From Pseudoneurospora amorphoporcata (taxonomy: Eukaryota; Ascomycota; Sordariomycetes; Sordariales; Sordariaceae): 12,802 nt of DNA. Position 1 is the first letter of the stretch, and each line of letters opens with the position of its first letter. The notes beneath the pieces are model-generated. The model had not been told where the DNA came from, made no database searches, and saw only the letters and a program-made list of their open reading frames with translations. The translations under genes and the position numbers were made by a program. The stretch lies in NCBI GenBank assembly GCA_033297205.1, contig MU859499.1:1-12802 (forward strand). The letters are read 5' to 3'. Shown here in pieces: positions 1 to 7,997 of the stretch.

Positions 1-202
1 GCCCTGCTTCTTGCTTGGTTGGCTGTGGTTGCTTCTGGGATGACCGTGGCCGAGGGCCCGGCCGTGGGTCCGGCCGAGGGTCCGGCCGAGGTGGGCGTTG
101 TGGCCGGAGGCCACTGAGTATCTTGAGGCTAATGCTAGGCGTTGAGGCTCTGTTGAGTCTTGCGATCCTAACTCCTGGACTGTGGGCAATGTCCGTGTGA
201 CA
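1..202 (-). mobile_element. Left copy of a repeat element, end facing inward (probable LTR or transposon terminus)
   Basis: Positions 108-202 recur in reverse complement at 12708-12802 with 92 of 95 matches and no gaps; the three differences are all transitions. Homology stops sharply at 202/203, which marks an element boundary. Read from that boundary outward the element begins TGTCACACGGACATTGCC. A TGT start suits an LTR, but only one end is visible and no TSD can be tested. The part beyond 108 is GC-rich and holds a 12-bp tandem repeat. It continues past the left edge of the window. No transposase or reverse transcriptase motif is visible, so the element class is not established. Confidence 0.6.
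48..94. repeat. 12-bp GC-rich minisatellite, about 3.9 units
   Basis: Consecutive units are GGCCGAGGGCCC, GGCCGTGGGTCC, GGCCGAGGGTCC and a partial GGCCGAGGTGG. If translated on the minus strand it would give a repeating Arg-Pro-Asp-Pro/Arg-Pro-Gly-Pro pattern; on the plus strand a Gly-Arg-rich one. It lies inside the left repeat element, so it may be part of a low-complexity region of that element. The matching part of the right copy lies beyond the window. Confidence 0.85.
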
Positions 203-772
203 ATATAGTAGGTTTTAATGTACTAGCACAACATTCGCTTATTTAGCTGGGTAACCAGTGAGCATGCTAGTGTAGTAGCATTTACATGATGACTCTCAGT
301 ACTGCGTGGCTGTACTATAGTTTCCTTCCTCCTCCATAGACAACTTTTGGACCAACTGAACAACATCATCAGTTTAGGTCGTCCAATTGAAGTTATAACA
401 GCTGCCTAAAGTGCGGAACGGAGTCAGCTGATACAAGCCCTAAAATGTAGGCGGAACAAGACCCTATAGGTTGCCTTTGCTATTCCGTGACAGCCTCACA
501 TTTGATGCTTGGGCCAACAGGGAACAGACAGACAGCTGCGCTGGGCACTGTTACCCTACTGCAGGAACTCGCACCCCCACTAAATATCGGTTTTCGGGTA
601 TTTGGTTGGACCCTCGGGGTTTTCTCCTCTCTCTTCGAACTTGGACCAATCAACCCATTTGACTTACAAGCTTCCCATCCCCCCTCATTCTTCGACTGGG
701 TTCTTCAATTTCTCCTCCTACCTTCCGTTGACTTTCAACTCTTGACACCCAAAGCGCGCAGAAAGAACAGCC
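203..772. other. Intergenic region and presumed promoter of the F-box-like gene
   Basis: No convincing gene is seen. From about 590 to 772 the plus strand becomes pyrimidine-rich, as is common just upstream of filamentous-fungal start codons. A CCAAT motif sits at 646-650, about 125 bp before the ATG at 773. The section 203-460 shows nothing recognisable beyond unique-looking sequence directly abutting the repeat boundary. Confidence 0.5.
646..650 (+). promoter_or_regulatory. CCAAT box upstream of the F-box-like gene
   Basis: CCAAT lies in the context GGACCAATCAACC, 123-127 bp upstream of the ATG at 773 and just before a CT-rich tract. Spacing fits a CCAAT-binding-complex site. A five-base motif occurs often by chance, so confidence is low. 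Confidence 0.3.
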
Positions 773-2119
773 ATGCGTTCAATTAAAGAGCTACCGTGCG
801 AGATAATCGGCGCAATCCTGAAGAACCTCGACCATCTACGCTTTCTGACCCCGGCTTTGCTCGCATGTCGCCATTTCCACACCTCATACGGGGAGAGCAG
901 CGGTGTCGAGGCCTCGATTCTCCGTCGCCAAGTCACCCCTGCCCTCCTACCATACTCAGTGGCCCTAGCGGAAGCGTCGCGCTTGCCCCGTCCCTTGGTC
1001 GCCAGCTCTGTCGTCGGCTTGCTTGATGAGCTCTACAGCCAGCCGACTCTCCTCTCGGCTCGGGTGCCGACGTTGCCAAAGAGGCTCTTGCGAAATATGA
1101 GCCGTACCCACGACGCGATGCATGCCTTGGCGACCGACTTTGCTACTAAGGCTTGGACGCGCATCTCGCCCCAGACCGCGTCAGCGAGTATCGTTCTGTC
1201 GCCTACCGAGTACTTCCGCTTCTGCCGCGCTTTCTATAGGGCTGAATTGTTTTATACGCTCTGTTAGACCGACTATGAGAGGGCAGCTTGGTTCTTTCGG
1301 AAATATTCGCCCTGGGAGAATGAACAGATCGGGTGCGTATCTGACTACTTGCAAGCAAAGTTTGTCGAAGGTTAGTACACTGGCATCACTGAGGACTTGG
1401 TGTTAGTGTGGTCTGACGATTTCTTGCAGCTTCTCGAGATGTCCTTGCCCACGATGTCGGGTGCGGGGAACTCTCTGTCGATTATCTCACACCTGGAGAG
1501 GACAACCCATGGAGAGAAACTTGGGTTGGTTCCTGGCATCCTAGGAAGCGCAGTTTGTGTGGACCTTGCTGACGCTCGGGACCATAGCTACCTCTCGGTG
1601 TTGAGATTCGTCTATTCACTGACAGTTGCCGACTCTTACGACGCCAAGAATAGTCTCTTGGAGTCTCCTCTAGATTCCATGCCCTACAGAATGTCCTTGT
1701 CTGAGGCTTTGCGACAGGTCTATGACGCCGACGGACAGATGATAGAGGAATATTCTGAAGAGCAGTTGCGCTCGATGGCGCCACGTCACAGTGACCAGAC
1801 CGAGGAAGACACAGACAGCGGCCCATACCAAGCATGGCGTAACGCTAATGCAGGCTTGACCCTGGAAGAATCGATCATGATGGCTGATAATTCGTGGCTC
1901 CGAGAGCGCGCCTACGTGTTTTGGGACGCGCACAGGGTGAGTAAGTTACAAGACGGGTTTGGGGAAGATCCGGGATACCAGGCTGCCTTTACCGAGCAGG
2001 AATACAATGAGATGCTAGAATCGTTTCATGAGAGGTCCGAGATCTGGCAGAAGGGAGGCAGGGGCTACTGGAGCAGGGGTGATACCAGCCGAATAGTATG
2101 GCTATGGCCGGATAAGTGA
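773..2119 (+). pseudogene. F-box-like protein, broken by a stop codon and a frameshift
   Basis: The reading starts at ATG 773 (context CAGCCATGC). Residues 4-40 (IKELPCEIIGAIL then ACRHF) resemble an F-box, the Skp1-binding module of SCF ubiquitin ligases. Later segments (ALATDFATKAW, LSPTEYFRFCRAFYR, SPWENEQIGCV) are of a kind I associate with a large uncharacterised fungal F-box-like family. A TAG at 1265-1267 interrupts otherwise continuous homology. An intron fits at 1371-1429 (GTTAGT donor, CTGAC branch, TTGCAG acceptor). After it, coding runs in one frame (VLAHDVG...NPWRETW) and then has to shift by one between about 1530 and 1590. From there it reads openly to TGA 2117-2119, including DSGPYQAW and LRERAYVFWD. 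With stop plus frameshift it should give no full-length product. The family assignment is from remembered motifs and was not searched. Confidence 0.72.
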
Positions 2120-2795
2120 GGTGGGAGCTCCGGTGTATCAAGCGTGTGGCCGTTACCTCTGAAAGTGTAATGCGTTGACGACCAGGCTTAGACGGGATTA
2201 GGGGCATTTAATATATTTTATACACGGGATTGATGTAGGCGTTAAGAAATGGTTCACTTTACTCGCGACGCCATTGAGTCGATATCCGCGTTGAATAGCT
2301 CGTCACCGAGCAACCGCCGCGAAGGTCGACGGACGTCGCAGGCTCGCGAACGTGCAGCAATGACGACAAATGGGAGCGTCGATGTCAACGTGATGGAATC
2401 ATGACGTGTCACTCTCAGGTCAGCCATGTAGGTAGGTATAAAAGCCGAACGCGTTCTGTATTTGTTGATTTGGGAAGACGCCGCAAAGTATGTCGTTCTG
2501 TTGCAAAATACCAAAAACATTAAACCTACCCGCACACCATCCCCACCAGAAAAGTGGGCCTTGCAGCTGGATGACACCTAACATTGTAAACCCCGTTTTT
2601 GCAGGCTAAATCTTGATATTTCAATGCATTGAAACATTGGGCCATCAAACGAAACCTTGTAAGCGGCACAAGACGCGCCGCGACCACAGATAAAGCGTGG
2701 TTGGGTTTCTGGATCTGGGCAACTGATCCCTCCCTCAAACAATCTTGCCATTGGAAAGCGCAGGCGCTTTACCTGGCTCACTCTTGCTATAAGTG
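2120..2795. other. Intergenic region, no recognised gene
   Basis: Short open frames on both strands here have no recognisable motif and no supporting splice signals. The region holds a TATAAAA at 2437-2443 preceded by TGACGTGTCA at 2402-2411, described separately. From about 2460 to 2795 nothing stands out; it is the likely 5' region of the intact gene that follows. Confidence 0.5.
2402..2443 (+). promoter_or_regulatory. Possible core promoter: bZIP-like TGACGTGTCA plus TATA box
   Basis: TGACGTGTCA (2402-2411) resembles an imperfect CRE/bZIP half-site pair. A TATAAAA box (2437-2443) follows 25 bp later. The next start codon is 350 bp away, so if this serves the gene at 2796 the 5' leader would be long or contain an intron. 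Both motifs may be chance matches. Confidence 0.3.
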
Positions 2796-3656
2796 ATGGA
2801 GCGGAGAAATCCTCAGTCGCAAGAAATGAACATGGCAGACCACGCCACGTCCTCACGTCCAGCCAAGCGCCCGCGCACCGAAACCGTCGACCTCACCTCC
2901 GACTCCGAGGATCCCATCGCCGCATCCCGGGCCACACAGCATCAATCAACCCTTCCCGCCAGCTTCAACGGCGACCTCAGCACCCTCCCCGACTTCAACC
3001 CCGCCCTCCAAAGCACTCCCCTCTCCCAAATCGCCCGCCTCCCCGCCGCCTCCACCAACTTCCTACTCGCCTACGCCGCCACCCGTGACCCTTATATCGC
3101 CTCCATCCTCCAACACCAATACGACCTCCAAGTAGCCCGGGAGCGCGCCCGCGTCATCAGCTTCGACCACTACTCCCGCGCAGCCTGGCACCTCCTCAAC
3201 ACCAAATACGGCCGCCTCTCCGGCTCGCGGGCGTACGAAATAGGCATGGACGTAGCCGACGACATCGGCAATATGTTTGAGGCCATGGTTAAGACCATCC
3301 ACCAAAGCGGCGGAGCCGACGGCTGTTCGTTCGGAACCAAGAAGAGCGCGGCGGAGACGATGAGAAAGATCATGAAGAGCGTTTGCTTGGCGCCCAGTGG
3401 CGAGATTAGTCACGAGGTGAGGAACTCGTACCAGACGGCGGCGATGGAGGAGAAGCTTTTTGAGGTGATGGAGATGTTTGATGAGGAGGAGCTGGCGCGG
3501 TTGGATGCGGAGGGGTGGACGGAGAAGATTAGGGAGGTGGAGAAGGAGGCGAGGGGGTATGTCATGTTTGAGAACCTGGGGGAGGTGGTGCAGATGTTGG
3601 AGGGTGGTTATGAGGAGGATGGGGAGGGACAGGAGGGTGAAGAGAACGTACAGTGA
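2796..3656 (+). CDS. Uncharacterised nuclear-type protein with NLS and SUMO-interaction-like motif; intact
   Basis: This is an uninterrupted 286-residue frame with no intron needed. Three in-frame ATGs are candidate starts: 2796 (G at -3 and +4), 2826 and 2832. The ATG at 2832 has the best context (AACATGGC) and would remove 12 residues. Counting from 2796, KRPR at residues 24-27 is a plausible nuclear localisation signal. VDLTSDSED at 31-39 matches a SUMO-interaction motif, a hydrophobic core followed by acidic or serine residues. Residues 40-90 are Ser/Pro/Ala-rich and likely disordered. A helical-looking central part (QYDLQVARERARV, then HYSRAAWHLLNTKYG) follows, and the C terminus is strongly acidic and charged (about 210-286). 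I do not recognise the family. It is the only large gene here without a stop or frameshift. Third positions are mostly C in the first half and G in the second. Confidence 0.8.
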   Translation: MERRNPQSQEMNMADHATSSRPAKRPRTETVDLTSDSEDPIAASRATQHQSTLPASFNGDLSTLPDFNPALQSTPLSQIARLPAASTNFLLAYAATRDPYIASILQHQYDLQVARERARVISFDHYSRAAWHLLNTKYGRLSGSRAYEIGMDVADDIGNMFEAMVKTIHQSGGADGCSFGTKKSAAETMRKIMKSVCLAPSGEISHEVRNSYQTAAMEEKLFEVMEMFDEEELARLDAEGWTEKIREVEKEARGYVMFENLGEVVQMLEGGYEEDGEGQEGEENVQ

Positions 3657-4110
3657 TGGGTTCGTGCTACGAGGAAGTAGTGCCGAAACGTCGGATGTTC
3701 AGTTGGGTCGCCGATTGTCAGAAATTTTGATAACGGCAAGCCTCGTCGGCACTTACTACTCAGCTCATATCGTCATTCTGGCTGCGACCAAAGCACAGTT
3801 CTGGATCACCTCCCGGGTCCAGTAGTGTGCATATCCGAGTTCTGCTGGTAAGCAGAACATTGTCGATCTTTTGGTGGTTTCTCGGGACGGTTCATTGTGC
3901 ACGCCGTCCCGTGATAGGATTGCAAAAGCGGACCGGTCCCTGGCCTAGCTGTTTTACACCGCAGGCTGTGAACTTGCACCATAACCAAAAGTCCCTCCCC
4001 ATTCCAGCCGACGTGCCTGTCGTGTCTCGTTGCGGGGTGAGCGGATGATGGGAGAGGAAAGCGCGGGTTCAGCGAAAGCATGAGAGATTAACCTCTGACA
4101 ACCTCCATAG
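3657..4110. other. Intergenic region with clustered hairpins; unclear 5' end of the first methyltransferase copy
   Basis: No complete gene is seen. Three perfect palindromic structures fall within 101 bp (3839-3939, listed separately). An intron-like stretch fits at 4037-4110 (GTGAGC donor, CTGAC branch, CCATAG acceptor). It would splice a short upstream open frame to the methyltransferase exon at 4111. That upstream frame has no in-frame ATG and does not resemble the N terminus of the second copy, so the 5' end of the first copy remains uncertain or lost. Confidence 0.45.
3839..3939. repeat. Cluster of three perfect inverted repeats
   Basis: GTTCTGCT (3839-3846) pairs with AGCAGAAC (3851-3858) across a 4-nt GGTA loop. 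CGGGACGG (3883-3890) pairs with CCGTCCCG (3904-3911) across 13 nt. GGACCGGTCC (3930-3939) is a perfect 10-bp palindrome. All lie in the gap before the first methyltransferase copy. They could be cruciform or hairpin DNA, binding sites for dimeric regulators, or a worn transposon fragment; the sequence does not decide. Confidence 0.7.
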
Positions 4111-5659
4111 TCCAGTGGAAGTCGTCCGACCAATATCCCTCGACCTCACATCTCTTCTAGCATCTTACAATATCGTACGATTAGTGGTAGGAGATATCAT
4201 AGTGATTCTGTGACTGACGGAGAGTATTGGTATGTGGCTCTTGGCAGTAGTTGGATGGGGAATATCATGGAGGCTTAAAGCTAACCGTGATCCTTTGATC
4301 TAGGCGTCCAAATGACGAGAAGGCAATGGAGGTCATGGATGTCTTCCACCACGGCATGACCCTGGCACTCGATGATCGGCTATATACAGCCCCGCTCTCC
4401 AAGGACATCAAGAATGCCCTGGATGTTGGCACCGGCACCGGTATGGCACACCCACCTCCTCGTCAGGGCTCAAATTGCTTTCTTCCTCTCCCCCTAGAGG
4501 AGGTCAGGAGTTTTGCACAAAGAGGGTCAAATGCGTGATTTTTGAGCTACGGAGTAGTCACCCGCACCCTTTTTGTGTAATAATCCAGCCCCAAATTCCG
4601 AATCGACCATGGTTCTTGAACAAATCAGCCTTGCACTATCCTACTCGATGGGGAGGAGAAGAAGGCGATGGCAAATATCTCCTGCACTGGAAGTATACTG
4701 ACTGGAATTTATATACAGGACTTTGGGCAGTGTAAGACCAAGCTCAAGACTGATGAGTTTTCGCTCAGATGACTAACAGTGGCGCCTATAGCGATTTCGC
4801 GGATGAATTTCCTACCTGCAACGTAGTCGGTACCGATATTTCGGCCATCCAGCCTAACTGGGTTCCTCCCAATCTCCAATTCGACATCGACGATGCGTCT
4901 AAGACATGGACTTATTCGGATAACCACTTCGATTACGTTCATATCCGGTGGCTCTCTGGTACAATGAAAGATTGGGCGTCCTTGTATAAGGAAGCGTATA
5001 GGTGTACCAAGCCGGGTGGCTGGATTGAGCATCTTGATTGCGGCCCTTATATGGTATGCCTTGACGGAACTATGCCCAAGGATTCCGCTATTGCTCAATG
5101 GGGACATATTTAGACCGAAGTTGAACGGAAAACCGGAGTTATTCTCAACATGCTGGACGGCTATATGGAGAATGGAATTAAAGAGGCGGGATTCACCAAC
5201 GTGCAGATCGAGGATTTTCTGGTAAGTTTCATACCGATCTGTTGAAGCCTTAAGGCTGGGATTGAACGAAAAAACACGGGGAAGGGTTGAAAGAAGTGGT
5301 CAGTTAGAAGGACTGGCCGGACTACGAGATCTGTTTACTAAAAGAAGTGCTTGGCGCAAGAGCATTATCAACACAATCTCTTCGCTCAAGGCACACCAAG
5401 ACTAACTTTCAATCTTTAGGTCCCGACCGCTCCCTGGCCTACAGACGAGAAGCAAAAAGAGATCGGTCTCTTCCAGTATACAGGCTTAACATCAGACACC
5501 GAGGGCTTCCTCACCTACTTCTTTGGCCAGGTCATGGGCTGGACCGAGAACGAGATAGCAAAGTACGCCTCTATCGTTCGCCGGGAGTTCAAGGAGGGAA
5601 AGATCCATGCGAACCTGAAATAGCGCATTGTTCGTGCCCAGAAGCCGGTGGACGCCTAA
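4111..5659 (+). pseudogene. LaeA-like SAM-dependent methyltransferase, copy 1, two in-frame stops
   Basis: Exons fit at 4111-4229, 4304-4440, 4719-4731, 4792-5221 and 5420-5659. Exon 1 includes SSILQYRTISGRRYHS and the split codon for EYW; exon 2 starts RPNDEKA and ends in motif I, LDVGTGTG, the SAM-binding loop. A 13-nt microexon supplies LWA. Then come VDFADEFP, VVGTDIS (motif II region), FDYVHIR and KPGGWIEH (post-motif region). Introns are 74, 278, 60 and 198 nt; the 60- and 198-nt ones have CTAAC branch sites. TAG at 5111-5113 and TAG at 5621-5623 both face Trp in copy 2. The gene ends at TAA 5657-5659. LaeA-type proteins are methyltransferase-fold proteins, some acting in secondary-metabolism control with velvet proteins; this paralogue's role is unknown. 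With two stops and no clear start it is probably non-functional. Confidence 0.82.
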
Positions 5660-5847
5660 ATTCTCGACAACAGTGGCAAGGGGGGCGCGTGGGTGCACTG
5701 GTGAAAGTGGTAGGGCACATGGCGGATAGGGGATATATGTATCGCTTCTTTCATTGCGCAGGTCTTCAATATTAATGTCTTTTTTGAGCCGTTTGTCGTC
5801 AGGCATGATCAGTCCCTTTTAGTCCGGGACTCGTCCGGTCAGCTCAT

Positions 5848-5889
5848 GAAGAAGGTTTACCGTTGTTGCTTCAGCCCACCCGTACTACG
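5848..5889 (+). repeat. Downstream tract shared with 9290-9332
   Basis: About 34 of 42 positions match 9290-9332 with one gap; the shared core is CGTTGTT...CTTCAGCC followed by ACCCGT. It lies 189 bp beyond the stop of methyltransferase copy 1, and its partner lies 231 bp beyond the stop of copy 2. The similar placement suggests the ancestral duplication included the 3' flank, though a small dispersed repeat is also possible. Confidence 0.5.
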
Positions 5890-6651
5890 TATACCACACA
5901 ATTTGAACCTTAACCCCGATTGTCTTACTCCAGCTTTCATCTAGACCCTTCCCTACTTAACCGAACCCAGGCTTCTCGAGGCGTTCCCCGCACGCATATA
6001 TATACCTATACGTCTTAGCCTATGTCGTTCAATATTCAGCTGGCATGTTCTTGCTACTCTATACGACGGCAAGTTTCAAATAAACCTACCTATCGCCCGT
6101 ATTCAATATGTGCCTACTAATTTACAAGATGGCGGGGACATCCAATCCCGAGACCGACGAAGCGCGTATATGGATACAAATGATGGAAGAGGGGAACGAA
6201 GTGTCCGTCGGCTGCTTAAGAGTTTCGGTGATTTGAAACTCCCAACGAGACAATGGAAATTTGATAGAACTATATCCTAGAGGCGGAAGGAGGCATTCGG
6301 GGCTGCGTTCGCACCGAATTAAGTAATTGAAGTGTGAAACTCACTTGATTTGCTTTTCTCCGGGTCGACCCACTTTTCCCCGGTCACTGCCCGACAGGCA
6401 GTCCCGGTTCCGCACGGGCGGTTAAACCCGACCGGCCTCGCGAAAACTGTAACGTGTGGAAAGAGCGCCCCGTTCCAGTTTTTCATCGTGACTTCCCGTC
6501 GCCTCAAAACTCTTCATGTCACAGGGCTAAAATGCACCCTGTTGTCCGTTCCCAGTCACTTGTGCCAAGGCCTTCGGAGGTCCGACATGTCAGGCACGCC
6601 TGTCACAGCTCACGGTGAGCAATGCATGAGCGCCACGTAGTAGGTGTAGTT

Positions 6652-6659
6652 TATATAAG
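6652..6659 (+). promoter_or_regulatory. TATA-like element with CT-rich downstream tract
   Basis: TATATAAG is followed by CT-rich sequence to about 6720. No ATG-initiated frame of recognisable character follows; the frame starting near 6719 would need GTG. It could be the promoter remnant of a lost gene. A single TATA motif is weak evidence. Confidence 0.25.
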
Positions 6660-7131
6660 GTAAACCACTTCAAACAGAGCCTGGCCGATTCGCGGGACTT
6701 CTTCCCGTCCTCTTTACCGTGTACGCATCAGGGGTCTTCAACGCCATCCACATTCCTCGCCATTGGTTGCATTGTATTCCACTTGCCTGGCACAACAAGT
6801 CTGCCGAGGTTAAGACCCACTGCGCAACCGACCACAGTTACCTATCGTATCCGCGCCACACTCCTCGTGTCTTCTGGCTCGGCTCACCATTTGTGGAAGG
6901 GACAACCTTCCATTCTCGGACACTTACAGGCACTTGAGGTATTTGTCAAAGTATCATGCTTTGTAGTTGATCGACGCAAGCTGCAGCGTCTGTCAAATTG
7001 CCGATTCACTGTGCCTGAAGCGAGTAATGTCGCGGGCATATTGCAGCCAATTGTAAGTTGGCATGCAGGTACTTCCATCACCTAACACGATTCTTGCCCT
7101 AAACCTACATGACCGGGAACGTTACCCGTTA

Positions 7132-7442
7132 GGGCGTGTTCGGCGCACGCGGAAATGGCCTTCTGAAAGGTTCAGAAACCCGATTTCAGGAGCCTGTTCG
7201 AATGCCCCGGAACTGATTTTGCCTGGAAATCCCAGACATCCAGTTTCTGCAACTTCTGGTATCCACATTGACCATTTGACCAATCAGATTATTGCATTCT
7301 TCATGGAATTCAGAAGCAGCATTTCAACACCTTAGGGCTGCTGAAATTTCTCTTCTGAAAATGATTTTTTCAGTAGGCCCAATGCATTCCCTCCTGGAAA
7401 CCTCAGTTCAGAAAGCCACTTCCGCGTGCCCCGAACATGCCC
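7132..7442. mobile_element. PIF/Harbinger (Tourist-like) MITE, 311 bp
   Basis: Terminal inverted repeats of 23 bp span 7132-7154 and 7420-7442 and match at 21 of 23 positions; both begin GGGC(G/A)TGTTCGG. Weaker complementarity continues inward to about 40 bp (TGGC.TTCTGAA on each side). The element is flanked by direct TTA at 7129-7131 and 7443-7445. PIF/Harbinger transposons and Tourist MITEs duplicate a 3-bp TNA target, and their ends commonly read GGGC..GTT.GG, so end sequence and target duplication agree. There is no room for a transposase, so movement would need one supplied elsewhere. The element lies in the gap between the two methyltransferase pseudogenes. Confidence 0.85.
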
Positions 7443-7445
7443 TTA

Positions 7446-7997
7446 TAGCCCAAAAAGAACTGGCAGGTCGCTCTGAGGAATTTAGGCAATGGCCGAGGCT
7501 ATACAGATCAATGTTGGCTTGTTTGTTAGCGCGAGACTCGCAACCTCTTCAGACCCGGGAGAAGACAAGGGATTCTGGCGCTCCTATTAGACCAAGCCAC
7601 TGCAAGACCCGGCCAAGAACAACGATCGATCGTGTCCTGCACATATGCTACCAAAATTTGACTCCATTCCTAGCGGGCAATAACGAACCAAATGCTTTTT
7701 TAGGCCAGAAGTCCCGCCTAGCCAGCTTGAAAGCGGTGAAAGTGCCTCTGTAAGTACCGAGTTAACGAACAAATCAGGGGTGATGTGTAGAGGTAGTGAA
7801 AGTACCTTGTCGTGCGATATTACCTCACGCTTGACCGCTCCTCCCAAAGGACAAGGGCTTACTACTACAATGGCTGAATGTGGGCAACCATTTTTATATC
7901 TCCTGGCTCATCGTCACTTCGATAACGAGAAAGCTTTCACACTCGAGTCACTCCATTAAACGAACTCCGAACCCGAAACCAAGCGCATTCTTTAGCC
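7446..7997. other. Intergenic region and presumed promoter of methyltransferase copy 2
   Basis: No gene is recognised. A TTTTTATATCTCC stretch at about 7890-7902 lies roughly 100 bp before the ATG at 7998 and is the best core-promoter candidate. Small open frames in 7446-7850 lack motifs. Confidence 0.4.

Larger units (their letters stand above)
5660..7128. other. Long gene-poor region between the methyltransferase copies
   Basis: Only small open frames occur on either strand, none with a recognisable motif or a good ATG context. A 42-bp tract at 5848-5889 resembles sequence downstream of the second methyltransferase copy. AGTCCC...GGGACT at 5812-5830 forms a small inverted repeat. A GC-rich patch runs from about 6360 to 6475. 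A TATATAAG motif at 6652-6659 is followed by a pyrimidine-rich stretch to about 6720, which looks like a promoter, but no intact ATG-initiated gene follows it. Confidence 0.45.

Noticed and set aside
2254..2577. 107-codon minus-strand frame
   Set aside because: No family motif, no splice context, and overlap with TATA-like elements on the other strand; most likely random.
3063..3413. Minus-strand frame opposite the intact gene
   Set aside because: A shadow of the GC-rich coding sequence at 2796-3656.
5492..5806. Minus-strand 104-codon frame
   Set aside because: It mirrors the last exon of methyltransferase copy 1; no independent evidence.
7292..7753. 153-codon plus-strand frame
   Set aside because: It runs from inside the MITE out across its TIR and TSD into flanking DNA, so it is unlikely to be a real gene.
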